A DNA stretch of 14,933 nt from a bacterium (GTDB lineage Bacteria > Patescibacteriota > Dojkabacteria > JAKAPS01 > JAJZLI01), in assembly GCA_021803645.1 (NCBI GenBank), contig JAJZLI010000015.1, forward strand, positions 1 through 14,933, written 5' to 3'. How positions within the stretch are numbered: position 1 is the first letter of the stretch; each line of letters begins with the position of its first letter. Below the pieces are notes generated by a model. That model searched no databases and was not told the origin of the DNA. It worked only from the letters and a program-made list of their open reading frames with translations. Of the stretch, positions 1 to 6,866 are shown in pieces. Position numbers and translations under genes: made by a program.

Positions 1-374
1 CAAGGTTATGGAAGGGAGTTAGACATGACTCTGGAGATCCATATGTTTTTGGGGATAATCTCATAGATATGTATCATAAATTGGGAGTTGATCCTATGGA
101 GAAAGTTTTGGTTCTTAGTGATGGTCTTGACTTGGATACAATTTTATCATTAAGCAAATATTTTCAAGGTAGAATTAATCTTCTTTTTGGATGGGGAACA
201 AATCTTACTAATGACTTGGGTTTGTCTCCTCTAAAAATTGTAGTTAAAGCTACTCACGTTAGGGATACTAAGTTAGGTGTTAGTATAGGAACAGTAAAAT
301 TAAGTGATAATCCTGAAAAGCACACAGGGAGTCAAGAATTAATTGAAAGATATAAAAGGGCCTTTGGTGTTTAA
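1..374 (+). CDS. pncB: Nicotinate phosphoribosyltransferase, C-terminal part (5' end outside window)
   Basis: The reading frame is open from the left edge; the first whole codon is at base 3, and 123 residues are visible before the TAA at 372-374. The enzyme joins nicotinate to PRPP (with ATP) to give nicotinate mononucleotide in the Preiss-Handler NAD salvage pathway, in the cytosol. The fragment begins RLWKGVRHDSGDP, and GVRHDSGDP is a hallmark of bacterial PncB near the phosphoribosyl site. It is followed by a LVLSDGLDLD segment (PncB has FSD-LDLD) and FGWGTNLTND, the conserved glycine-rich phosphate-binding loop. The tail, with KLSDNPEKHTGSQELI and then a KRAFGV end, matches the usual PncB C-terminus, so the 3' end looks complete. 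The next gene starts 2 bp later, so the two are probably co-transcribed and translationally coupled. The family call is firm; the missing N-terminal part cannot be judged. Confidence 0.93.
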   Translation, partial: RLWKGVRHDSGDPYVFGDNLIDMYHKLGVDPMEKVLVLSDGLDLDTILSLSKYFQGRINLLFGWGTNLTNDLGLSPLKIVVKATHVRDTKLGVSIGTVKLSDNPEKHTGSQELIERYKRAFGV

Positions 375-376
375 TT

Positions 377-1138
377 ATGGAATGTGGAGAGGTTTATCAC
401 AGTGAAGGTGATGCAAAAAGTGAATTTTTAAAGTTGATGAATACTAATTTAAAAAGATTGGGAGGATATGCAGGGTATCCAGATTTTCAATCAAGGTTAT
501 CATGTCCCCTATCCTCAATTGAGCTTGTTGGTGGCCATTTGTCCTTGCCTAGTGGTCCATGGGATATAACGGGTTATAAAAGTGAGTTGCCTTCTTTAGG
601 TGAACAACAGATTTTTGTAAATAAAGGAATTCCCTTGGATACTCTTGGTAGACCATTACATCCTTATTTTGCCGAAATGCTAGAAAATCCATTAATTGGA
701 GTGGTTTTAGGTAGAGGGTTTTATTATAATTGGGGAGCAAATAATACTGCAGATGCTATTGTAACAAGTAGACAAGGTCGGGTTTTACTTATAAAACGCC
801 AGGATACCAATACTTGGGCTCTTCCTGGTGGGTTTGTTGATGATACAGAGGATCCTTGTCATGCTGTTTTAAGAGAATTGTTTGAAGAAACAGGTGTTAA
901 TTTATCAGATTTGGGTAGTTCTAGTCTTGTTTATAAAGGTCCTGTTGCTGATATTCGTTTAACTGCTCATGCTTGGCCTGAGACGACTGCACTTAAGTAT
1001 GTTATAGACGATGATAGTAAGGTTACCCCAAAAGGAGGGGATGATGCATTGTTAGCAAAATGGATTCCTATCGATTATGTAATGCATAACATGGAACTTT
1101 TTGGATCTCACAAATATTTGTTATCTCTATCATTATAA
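377..1138 (+). CDS. NUDT9-like Nudix hydrolase, probable ADP-ribose pyrophosphatase
   Basis: This 253-residue protein has a perfect Nudix box at residues 152-174: G152, E158, then R166-E167-L-x-E170-E171-x-G173-V. It is the Mg-binding catalytic helix that cleaves nucleoside diphosphates linked to another moiety. Flanking sequence resembles the NUDT9/TRPM2-C-terminal branch rather than generic Nudix proteins: DTLGRPLHP (88-96), GVVLGRGFYYNWGANNTAD (108-126, compare the family's GRG-LG-WGPNHAADP), and GGDDALLAKWIPID (220-233, compare GDDAGKVKWVDI) followed by a GSHKYLL tail. NUDT9 enzymes split ADP-ribose into AMP and ribose-5-phosphate. The position 2 bp after pncB supports a role in NAD/ADP-ribose turnover. 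The ATG at 377 is chosen because it lies directly after the pncB stop; no good Shine-Dalgarno is visible, fitting coupled translation. The gene ends 5 bp from the convergent HIT gene. ADP-ribose as substrate is inferred from similarity. Confidence 0.88.
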   Translation: MECGEVYHSEGDAKSEFLKLMNTNLKRLGGYAGYPDFQSRLSCPLSSIELVGGHLSLPSGPWDITGYKSELPSLGEQQIFVNKGIPLDTLGRPLHPYFAEMLENPLIGVVLGRGFYYNWGANNTADAIVTSRQGRVLLIKRQDTNTWALPGGFVDDTEDPCHAVLRELFEETGVNLSDLGSSSLVYKGPVADIRLTAHAWPETTALKYVIDDDSKVTPKGGDDALLAKWIPIDYVMHNMELFGSHKYLLSLSL

Positions 1139-1143
1139 TTGGG

Positions 1144-1599
1144 TCATTTTATAAGTTTTCTATGTGTTTTTTCTAGTTCTTCTTTAGATATTCCTTTATA
1201 GTCATGTGACGAGAGGTAACCTTCATATTTCTTAAAGTATTTATCAATTTTACTTTCTATTGCCTCCCATTCCTTAATATTTGCAGTTCCATGCATTGGA
1301 TACAATTTTGCATGTATATGATCTACTCCAAAGCCTTCAAATATCATTCCTGTTCTTCCTACATCATCTAATTTACTATCAAGTATTAAAGCCACTTTTT
1401 TTGATGCATTTACTAGGTCCCCTAATACATTATCAGACAATGTTGCAAAATAGCTTGGATAGTGTTTTTTTGTTGTAACAACAGTTACCCCTTCCGTATT
1501 AGGAAATATTGATAAAAATGCCAAATGCTTATCATCTTCCCATACTTTATATGACGGTATCTCTCCCTTTGAAATTTTACAAAATATACAATTGTCCAT
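1144..1599 (-). CDS. HIT-family nucleotide hydrolase/transferase with variant triad
   Basis: This is a 151-residue HIT-fold protein, a family that hydrolyses or transfers nucleotides from dinucleoside polyphosphates or aminoacyl/phosphoramidate-type AMP compounds. The N-terminus MDNCIFCKISKGEIPSYKV is the classic HIT start with a Cys-x2-Cys pair. The active-site region (residues 91-104) reads GVDHIHAKLYPMHG: H94 and the presumed nucleophile H96 are kept, but the third histidine of the H-x-H-x-H triad is K98. I start at the second in-frame Met (1599) rather than the one at 1620, because family members begin immediately before CIFC and an extended -10 box (1617-1609) lies between the two. That predicts a nearly leaderless mRNA. 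The gene is divergent from tsaE and convergent with the Nudix gene. The family call is firm; the substrate is unknown. Confidence 0.9.
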   Translation of the reverse strand: MDNCIFCKISKGEIPSYKVWEDDKHLAFLSIFPNTEGVTVVTTKKHYPSYFATLSDNVLGDLVNASKKVALILDSKLDDVGRTGMIFEGFGVDHIHAKLYPMHGTANIKEWEAIESKIDKYFKKYEGYLSSHDYKGISKEELEKTHRKLIK

Positions 1600-1608
1600 A
1601 CTGTCAAT

Positions 1609-1617
1609 ATTGTAGCA
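1609..1617 (-). promoter_or_regulatory. Extended -10 promoter of the HIT gene
   Basis: Read on the - strand this is TGC-TACAAT, an extended -10 element (TGn plus a 5/6 match to TATAAT). The hexamer ends 9 nt before the ATG at 1599, so transcription should begin about 1-3 nt upstream of that codon. It overlaps the coding sequence that would exist if the Met at 1620 were used, which argues for the shorter protein. Confidence 0.6.
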
Positions 1618-1638
1618 CATTAGTTTAATTTTATTTTA

Positions 1639-1647
1639 TGGTACAAT
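1639..1647 (+). promoter_or_regulatory. Extended -10 promoter of the tsaE-tsaB-tsaD operon
   Basis: TGG-TACAAT, the same extended -10 type as the divergent HIT promoter, with the hexamer ending 13 nt before the tsaE ATG at 1661. No -35 match is seen 17 bp upstream. The predicted leader is about 5-7 nt. A second TACAAT lies at 1654-1659, directly before the ATG, too close to serve as the -10 for that start. Confidence 0.6.
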
Positions 1648-1660
1648 ACCCTATACAATT

Positions 1661-2083
1661 ATGGAAAAATACATCTCTTCCTCTCTAGAGGAAACGAAAA
1701 ATATAGCATTTAATTTTTCTGATAATCTTCATGGAGATGAACTCTTATGTCTAAATGGAGACTTAGCATCTGGTAAGACTACGTTTTTACAGTATTTGGC
1801 ATTGTCTTTGGGAGTTAAGGAGAATGTATTATCTCCTACTTTTGTACTAAGGTCTGATCATAAAGGGAGACGTGGTTTATGGCTATATCATTTTGATCTA
1901 TATAGGCTTAATTTTCAGGATGAAATAGAGTCAACTGGTTTTTTTGATGTTTTGGAAAAAGGTGTAGTTGCAGTAGAATGGGCCAATAAATTTCCCGAAG
2001 TTTTTTCTGATATTCCAAGGTATAATATAAGTTTTAGTATATTATCTGATACCGAAAGGTCAATTGAAATATGGAAATATTAA
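1661..2083 (+). CDS. tsaE: tRNA t6A synthesis ATPase TsaE
   Basis: This 140-residue P-loop protein is the ATPase of the bacterial TsaBDE complex, which transfers threonylcarbamoyl from TC-AMP to A37 of ANN-decoding tRNAs. Visible are Walker A GDLASGKT (33-40), the family-specific SPTFVL segment (59-64), HFDLYRL (77-83) and the Walker B-like VAVEWANKFPE (103-113), all in the order found in TsaE. Length is slightly below the roughly 150 residues usual for the family. It heads an operon: its last 13 bases overlap the start of tsaB, which overlaps tsaD. There is no clear Shine-Dalgarno; an extended -10 box ends 13 nt before the ATG, so the mRNA may be almost leaderless. The identification is firm. 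Confidence 0.95.
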   Translation: MEKYISSSLEETKNIAFNFSDNLHGDELLCLNGDLASGKTTFLQYLALSLGVKENVLSPTFVLRSDHKGRRGLWLYHFDLYRLNFQDEIESTGFFDVLEKGVVAVEWANKFPEVFSDIPRYNISFSILSDTERSIEIWKY

Positions 2084-2562
2084 TAATAGATGGAACACAT
2101 GATATTATTTCTGCTTTTATTGCATCTTTTGATGGGAAGGTTTTTGAGCCTGTCGAATTTAAACAGGATAAAAGGGAAATATACAAAGCCCTAGATTCCT
2201 TATTTAGTAAAGTTAATCTTTCTGATATTAATGTGATTGCTTTTAATCGTGGTCCAGGTTCTTTTACCTGTACAAGGGCAACTCTGGCATATCTGAAAGG
2301 TTTATCCATTGGATATCCAAATTTAAAATTTATTTCATTTTCAGGGTTTGACGTTTTAGAGAATACACATGATCCTTTGCGGCTTAATGCTACAAGGGGG
2401 AAGGTGTATGTTAAAAATGGAGATAAATATAGTATAGAAGTTGGTACTAATTTTTCCAATTTAAACTATAAAGCTTTTTTATCTGTTATAAGGCAGAGAA
2501 TTGAAAACAAAATTTTAGATGATATTGAAAAAATAGGAGTTATATATATTTCAAATTTATGA
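2071..2562 (+). CDS. tsaB: tRNA t6A scaffold protein TsaB, short form
   Basis: This 163-residue protein matches the N-terminal ASKHA-fold lobe of TsaB (YeaZ), the non-catalytic partner that dimerises with TsaD and recruits TsaE. Evidence is the opening MEILIIDGTHD, the sequence INVIAFNRGPGSFTCTRA (53-70; the family consensus is GPGSFTGLR) and its place between tsaE and tsaD. It is clearly shorter than the E. coli protein (about 230 residues), so most of the C-terminal lobe appears missing, and the usual Gly of SFTG is Cys67. The ATG at 2071 lies 13 bases inside tsaE; the upstream AAAGG at 2054-2058 is about 12 nt away, a weak possible ribosome site. The stop overlaps the tsaD start by 4 bp. 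The family call rests on one motif plus gene order. Confidence 0.85.
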   Translation: MEILIIDGTHDIISAFIASFDGKVFEPVEFKQDKREIYKALDSLFSKVNLSDINVIAFNRGPGSFTCTRATLAYLKGLSIGYPNLKFISFSGFDVLENTHDPLRLNATRGKVYVKNGDKYSIEVGTNFSNLNYKAFLSVIRQRIENKILDDIEKIGVIYISNL

Positions 2563-3485
2563 ATATACTGGGTATTGAAACATCTTGTGATGATACTGGG
2601 GTTGCAATTGTTAAGGATGGTAGAGAAATTATTGCATCTTCTTTATACACCCAAAAATCCCATAAGGATTTTGGAGGTGTAGTTCCTGAGATTGCATCAA
2701 GAATGCATTTAGAAGTGCTTCCTTCTATGACAAAAGATGTGATTTACAAATCAGGAAATTTAAAGATTGATAAAGTTGCTGTTACTCAGTCTCCTGGCCT
2801 TTCTCCAGCACTTCTTGTAGGGATCTCTTTTGCTCATGCATTATCTAGGTCCATGGAGGTTGGTTTAATAGAAGTGAATCATCTATATGCTCATGTTTAT
2901 GCTAATATTATGAGTTTTCCTGATATTATTTTCCCTCATATATCTCTTCTTGTATCAGGTGGGCATACTCAGATTTTAAAAGTATCCTCCCCGAAAAGTA
3001 TAGAAATTATAGGTACTACAGTAGATGATGCAGCAGGGGAAGCTTTTGATAAAGTTGCAAGGATGTTTAACCTTGGTTTTCCCGGTGGACCTATCATTTC
3101 AAAACTTTCTGAAGGAAGAAACACCTCGTATGTAAAGTTTCCTCGTCCAATGATTGGTAGTGGGGATTTCAACTTTTCTTTTTCAGGGCTTAAAACTGCG
3201 GTTTCAAATTATAAAAGGACACATGAGGTGAAAGATGATCTGCCAGATGTTCTAGCCTCCTTTGAAGAAGCTGTTTGTGATATATTAACTAGAAAAACAT
3301 TAAAGGCAGCAAAATATTATGGAATTAACTGTATTACTCTCTCTGGTGGGGTTGCTTCAAACAGAAAACTAAGAAATATGTTTTTGTCACAGTCTGACAA
3401 ATTTAAAGTATATATTCCTCCTGTAGAGCTTTGTACTGATAATGCCGTTAACATTGCAGCTCTTGCTTTTGAATATGTAGAATAA
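2559..3485 (+). CDS. tsaD: tRNA N6-adenosine threonylcarbamoyltransferase TsaD
   Basis: This is the catalytic subunit for t6A37 formation, a universal Kae1/TsaD ASKHA protein. Its 308 residues carry NILGIETSCDDTGVAIV (2-18), the metal ligands H108 and H112 in NHLYAHVYA, SGGHTQ (133-138), the TVDDAAGEAFDKVARM signature (154-169), NFSFSGLKTAV (205-215), the nucleotide-binding SGGVASNRKLR (262-272) and the C-terminal metal-ligand motif CTDNA with D294. It is about 30 residues shorter than E. coli TsaD, lost mostly after the last motif, but all catalytic elements remain. The ATG overlaps the tsaB stop in an ATGA, indicating coupled translation. No tsaC/Sua5 gene, needed to make the TC-AMP substrate, is in this window. 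Confidence 0.97.
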   Translation: MNILGIETSCDDTGVAIVKDGREIIASSLYTQKSHKDFGGVVPEIASRMHLEVLPSMTKDVIYKSGNLKIDKVAVTQSPGLSPALLVGISFAHALSRSMEVGLIEVNHLYAHVYANIMSFPDIIFPHISLLVSGGHTQILKVSSPKSIEIIGTTVDDAAGEAFDKVARMFNLGFPGGPIISKLSEGRNTSYVKFPRPMIGSGDFNFSFSGLKTAVSNYKRTHEVKDDLPDVLASFEEAVCDILTRKTLKAAKYYGINCITLSGGVASNRKLRNMFLSQSDKFKVYIPPVELCTDNAVNIAALAFEYVE

Positions 3486-3573
3486 ATTGTATTTATATTC
3501 TTCTTGTGGTAGTATTAATTCCATTCCCGCATCGGTTATTATGTGTTTGTTGATATCTTTTGGAGGGTATATG

Positions 3574-3582
3574 TGGTATTAT
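3574..3582 (+). promoter_or_regulatory. Extended -10 promoter of greA-secA
   Basis: TGG-TATTAT is an extended -10 element ending 25 nt before the greA ATG. A start about 7 bp downstream would give a leader of roughly 18 nt holding the AAAGGA at 3597-3602. No -35 box at normal spacing. The rest of the 122 bp tsaD-greA gap shows no hairpin or RNA gene that I can recognise. Confidence 0.5.
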
Positions 3583-3596
3583 ATGTATTGTGAATT

Positions 3597-3602
3597 AAAG
3601 GA
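3597..3602 (+). promoter_or_regulatory. Shine-Dalgarno of greA
   Basis: AAAGGA placed 5 nt before the ATG at 3608. It is the clearest ribosome binding site in the window, where most starts lack one, and it fixes the greA start. Confidence 0.6.
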
Positions 3603-3607
3603 TTAAT

Positions 3608-4069
3608 ATGAATAAAGTATTACTTACAAAAGAGGGTTTAATGGCTTTAAAAAAAGAGCTTGACGAGAGAACTGGAAAAAAAAGGGATATAATTAATGCT
3701 AATGTGAATCTGGCTAGACAGGAAGGTGATTTATCAGAAAATGAAGCATATTCTGCTGCAATTCTGGAGAGGGATCTAAACGAGGCAAGGATTAAAGAAA
3801 TAGAAGAAATTATGGACAATTATGATCTTGTAGAACAGACCGATAATGAAGGGATAGTTCACATTGGGTCTGTTGTAGAAGTGAAGTCAGATAAAGGAAC
3901 AAAAATATTTACTATTGTTGGGGCATCAGAAAGTAATCCTCTAGAAAATAAAATTTCAACAGATTCTCCAATTGGAGAACTTCTACTTGGAAAAAAAGTT
4001 GGTGACTCCATAGTTGTTAATACCGAGACCTCCTCTGTGACGTATGATATTGTTAATATTCGAAGTTGA
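3608..4069 (+). CDS. greA: Transcription elongation factor GreA
   Basis: This 153-residue Gre factor rescues backtracked RNA polymerase by stimulating cleavage of the transcript 3' end. The N-terminal coiled coil (about residues 1-75) starts LTKEGLMALKKELDE. It carries the loop GDLSENEAYSAA (40-51), whose D41 and E44 are the acidic tip residues inserted into the polymerase secondary channel. The C-terminal FKBP-like domain (about 80-153) includes GSVVEV and the SPIGELLLGKKVGD segment (120-133) typical of GreA. Length is close to the usual 155-160. A Shine-Dalgarno lies 5 nt before the ATG. secA starts 3 bp after the stop, so the two genes probably form an operon. Confidence 0.96.
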   Translation: MNKVLLTKEGLMALKKELDERTGKKRDIINANVNLARQEGDLSENEAYSAAILERDLNEARIKEIEEIMDNYDLVEQTDNEGIVHIGSVVEVKSDKGTKIFTIVGASESNPLENKISTDSPIGELLLGKKVGDSIVVNTETSSVTYDIVNIRS

Positions 4070-4072
4070 GAT

Positions 4073-6727
4073 ATGTCTTTTTTAGATAAGATATTTGATT
4101 CAAATCAAAAACAGCTAAGAAAATTAGGACCATTTATTGAAGAAATTTCTGCAAAAGAGGAAGAGATATCTTCCCTTACAGATTCTCAAATAAAAGATAG
4201 GATATCCAAGTTAAAGGGAGATGGGAGAAAAATCTCGGATGACAAAATTCCTGATTTTATAGATGATAATCTTGTAGAAGTTTTTGCTTTAGTAAGAGAA
4301 GCTACTAAGAGGGTTGCAAACATTAGGCATTTTGATGTGCAAATCATGGCTGGTGTTGCACTTGCTCAGGGTAAGTTAACTGAGGTTGCTACCGGAGAAG
4401 GGAAAACCCTAATTGCAACACTTCCGCTTACTCTATATTCACTTTTGGATAGAGGTGCTCATATTGTAACTGTAAATGATTATCTTGCAAGGAGGGATGG
4501 AGAGTGGTGTGGACATATATATAATTTTTTGGGTCTTAGTGTCGGCATAATAACACCTTCACAAGCATATAGATATGCAAGTTTAGAAACTCTAGAAAAG
4601 GAAGGTAAGAGTAAGGATTTGCTTAAATCTTCTCTCCCAAATGTTGCCAAACTAAATAATATGAATGGCGTTTTTTTGGTTGAATGTTCCAAGAAGGAAG
4701 CCTATGCTTGTGATATTACATATGGAACAAATAATGATTTGGGTTTTGATTACTTGCGTGACAATCTTGTGTATTCAAAACATGACATGGTTATGAGAGA
4801 TCTTTTCTTTTGCATTGTTGATGAAGCTGATTCTGTGCTTATTGATGAAGCTAGAACCCCCCTTATTATTTCTGATCCTGTAGTTGGAGAGACTCAAAAA
4901 TATATACTTTTTGCAAGACTCGCAAGTACCCTTTCTGAAAAAGATGACTATGAACTTGATGAAAAAAATCAAGCAGTAACATTGACAGAGTCTGGAATAG
5001 ATAAAGTAGAGAGATTCTTAAAACTTGATGATATCTGGAGTGATTATAGCATTACATATCATCTTGAGAATGCATTGAAGGCAAAGGCATTTTTTAAAAA
5101 AGATGATGAGTATATTATAAAAGACGGAAAAGTTGTTATTGTAGATGAGTTTACCGGGAGACTCATGCCAGATAGAAGGTTTTCTGAAGGTTTACATCAG
5201 GCTATTGAAGCCAAAGAGGGGGTTGAGGTTTTGCAGGAGAGTAAAACCCTTGCAACAATTACTTTTCAAAATTTCTTTAGGTTGTATAAGTACTTATCAG
5301 GTATGACTGGTACTGCACTTACTGAGGCTGAAGAGTTTTTTAAAATATATAAGCTTGATGTTATTGTTATTCCTACAAATAAACCTAATATAAGAATTGA
5401 TAGCCCGGATAGAGTTTATCGTAACAAAAAAGCTAAATTTAATGCTGTAATAGAGGAGATTGAGACTTTGCATAGTAAGGGAGTTCCTATCCTTGTTGGC
5501 ACTACATCTGTGGAGGCTTCTGAAGAATTATCCTTAATGTTGAAAGCCAAGGGGATTTCTCATAATGTTTTAAATGCAAAATATTATGATAAGGAAGCGC
5601 AGATTATTTCTCATGCAGGAGAAAAATCTCAAGTTACAATTGCAACAAACATGGCAGGTAGAGGAACAGATATTGTTCTTGGAGAAGGTGTAAAAGAGCT
5701 TGGGGGATTGCATGTTATTGGTACACAAAGACATGAGTCAAGAAGAATTGATAATCAACTTCGTGGTAGATCTGGTAGACAGGGTGATCCTGGATATACA
5801 AGGTTTTATGTGTCTTTGGATGATGATCTGATGAGAATATTTGGTGGGGAATCTGTTGCTAGGATTTTAGGTGGTATTGGTATATCAGAGGATATTCCAA
5901 TTGAATCTAGATTAATAACAAAACAGATTGAATCTGCTCAAAAGAAGGTTGAAGGTCATAATTTTGATATAAGGAAAACTTTGGTTGATTATGATGATAT
6001 TATGAATAAACATAGAGAGGTGATCTATTCAAGGAGAAGAAAGTTTTTGAATATGATGTCTGAGGCAAAATCAGATTATAAATCTTTTGTAATGGATAGA
6101 ATAGAAAACCAGATACAAGGGATTATGTCCTCTCATACAGATGTATCTTTTGATGAATCAATGCTAAATATTATAATAACAGAATTCTTTTCAATTGTTC
6201 CTAAAAATTTAGTAGAAGCTCTTTTAGAAAATTCTTCTTCAAATCTTGATGAGTGGAAATTACTAATTTTAAAAAGTGATAAACCATATGAAAAACTTCA
6301 TGAAAATTTACTTCTTCTTGCAGAGGAAGCTTTTGAATATCAGAGGGATGTTTTTGGGGATGAGGTATATAGAAAGATTGTAAATGATGTGTATTTACAG
6401 GTAATGTCATTTTTATGGACAGATCATATTGATGCTATGAATTATTTACAACAAAGTATACGACTCCAGGGATATGCTCAAGTTGATCCTTTGACAGCCT
6501 ATAAATCAGAAGCTTTTAATATGTTTGATAGGTTGATTGCTTCTATTGATTTTGATTTTACAAGACGGGTATTTTATGTACAAAAAATAGATATTCCAAA
6601 TACTCAGGTAGCAGCAGGAGCTCTTCCTGGTCAGGATATAAACACTCCACCTCGTAAAGTTGGTAGAAATGATCCGTGTTTTTGTGGATCTGGTAAAAAA
6701 TATAAAAATTGTCATGGTAAGAAATAG
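4073..6727 (+). CDS. secA: Preprotein translocase ATPase SecA
   Basis: This complete 884-residue SecA motor drives proteins through SecYEG. Motifs appear in order: Walker A ATGEGKT (106-112), VTVNDYLARRD (133-142), DITYGTNNDLGFDYLRDN (214-231), the DEAD-type Walker B VDEAD (249-253), then IVDEFTGRLMPDRRFSEGLHQAIEAKE, SGMTGTA, GTTSVEASE, the NMAGRGTDI motif, and QLRGRSGRQGDPG with the arginine fingers. The C-terminus is an SEC-C zinc motif, GRNDPCFCGSGKKYKNCHGK (C-x-C-x8-C-H), which usually binds SecB or the ribosome. An unusual stretch of about 45 residues (161-205) separates LGLSVGII from CSKKEAYACDITYG; E. coli SecA has only about ten residues there. It lies 3 bp after greA, an uncommon pairing. 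Confidence 0.98.
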   Translation: MSFLDKIFDSNQKQLRKLGPFIEEISAKEEEISSLTDSQIKDRISKLKGDGRKISDDKIPDFIDDNLVEVFALVREATKRVANIRHFDVQIMAGVALAQGKLTEVATGEGKTLIATLPLTLYSLLDRGAHIVTVNDYLARRDGEWCGHIYNFLGLSVGIITPSQAYRYASLETLEKEGKSKDLLKSSLPNVAKLNNMNGVFLVECSKKEAYACDITYGTNNDLGFDYLRDNLVYSKHDMVMRDLFFCIVDEADSVLIDEARTPLIISDPVVGETQKYILFARLASTLSEKDDYELDEKNQAVTLTESGIDKVERFLKLDDIWSDYSITYHLENALKAKAFFKKDDEYIIKDGKVVIVDEFTGRLMPDRRFSEGLHQAIEAKEGVEVLQESKTLATITFQNFFRLYKYLSGMTGTALTEAEEFFKIYKLDVIVIPTNKPNIRIDSPDRVYRNKKAKFNAVIEEIETLHSKGVPILVGTTSVEASEELSLMLKAKGISHNVLNAKYYDKEAQIISHAGEKSQVTIATNMAGRGTDIVLGEGVKELGGLHVIGTQRHESRRIDNQLRGRSGRQGDPGYTRFYVSLDDDLMRIFGGESVARILGGIGISEDIPIESRLITKQIESAQKKVEGHNFDIRKTLVDYDDIMNKHREVIYSRRRKFLNMMSEAKSDYKSFVMDRIENQIQGIMSSHTDVSFDESMLNIIITEFFSIVPKNLVEALLENSSSNLDEWKLLILKSDKPYEKLHENLLLLAEEAFEYQRDVFGDEVYRKIVNDVYLQVMSFLWTDHIDAMNYLQQSIRLQGYAQVDPLTAYKSEAFNMFDRLIASIDFDFTRRVFYVQKIDIPNTQVAAGALPGQDINTPPRKVGRNDPCFCGSGKKYKNCHGKK

Positions 6728-6774
6728 CCTTCTCTACTCCACCTCTTAAGATTATACTCAGTTTTGTGTGATTA

Positions 6775-6803
6775 TTGGGATATCATATTTGTTATGTTAT
6801 AAT
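6775..6803 (+). promoter_or_regulatory. Promoter upstream of the SpoU methyltransferase gene
   Basis: TTGGGA at 6775-6780, a 17 bp spacer, then TATAAT at 6798-6803 preceded by TGT: the most canonical promoter in the window (consensus -10, extended TG, 4/6 -35). The predicted leader is about 55 nt. A weaker TGTATAAC at 6833-6840, nearer the gene, is an alternative -10. Upstream, 6728-6774 holds the end of the secA transcript with no clear terminator hairpin. Confidence 0.6.
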
Positions 6804-6866
6804 TTCCTTAATTATTTTATTTCTAAATGTTTTGTATAACTCCCCTCACTAATTATTCTATAGGAT

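Noticed and set aside
1600..1620. Upstream Met of the HIT gene as the start
   Set aside because: The seven extra codons contain the probable -10 box, and HIT proteins normally begin just before the CIFC motif.
3486..3607. Possible small RNA or riboswitch in the tsaD-greA gap
   Set aside because: No stable stem or conserved riboswitch core is visible; only a 3 bp CCG/CGG stem and the greA promoter.
6728..6866. Possible regulatory RNA in the secA to SpoU gap
   Set aside because: No hairpin of meaningful length; the stretch is explained by the end of the secA transcript and a promoter.
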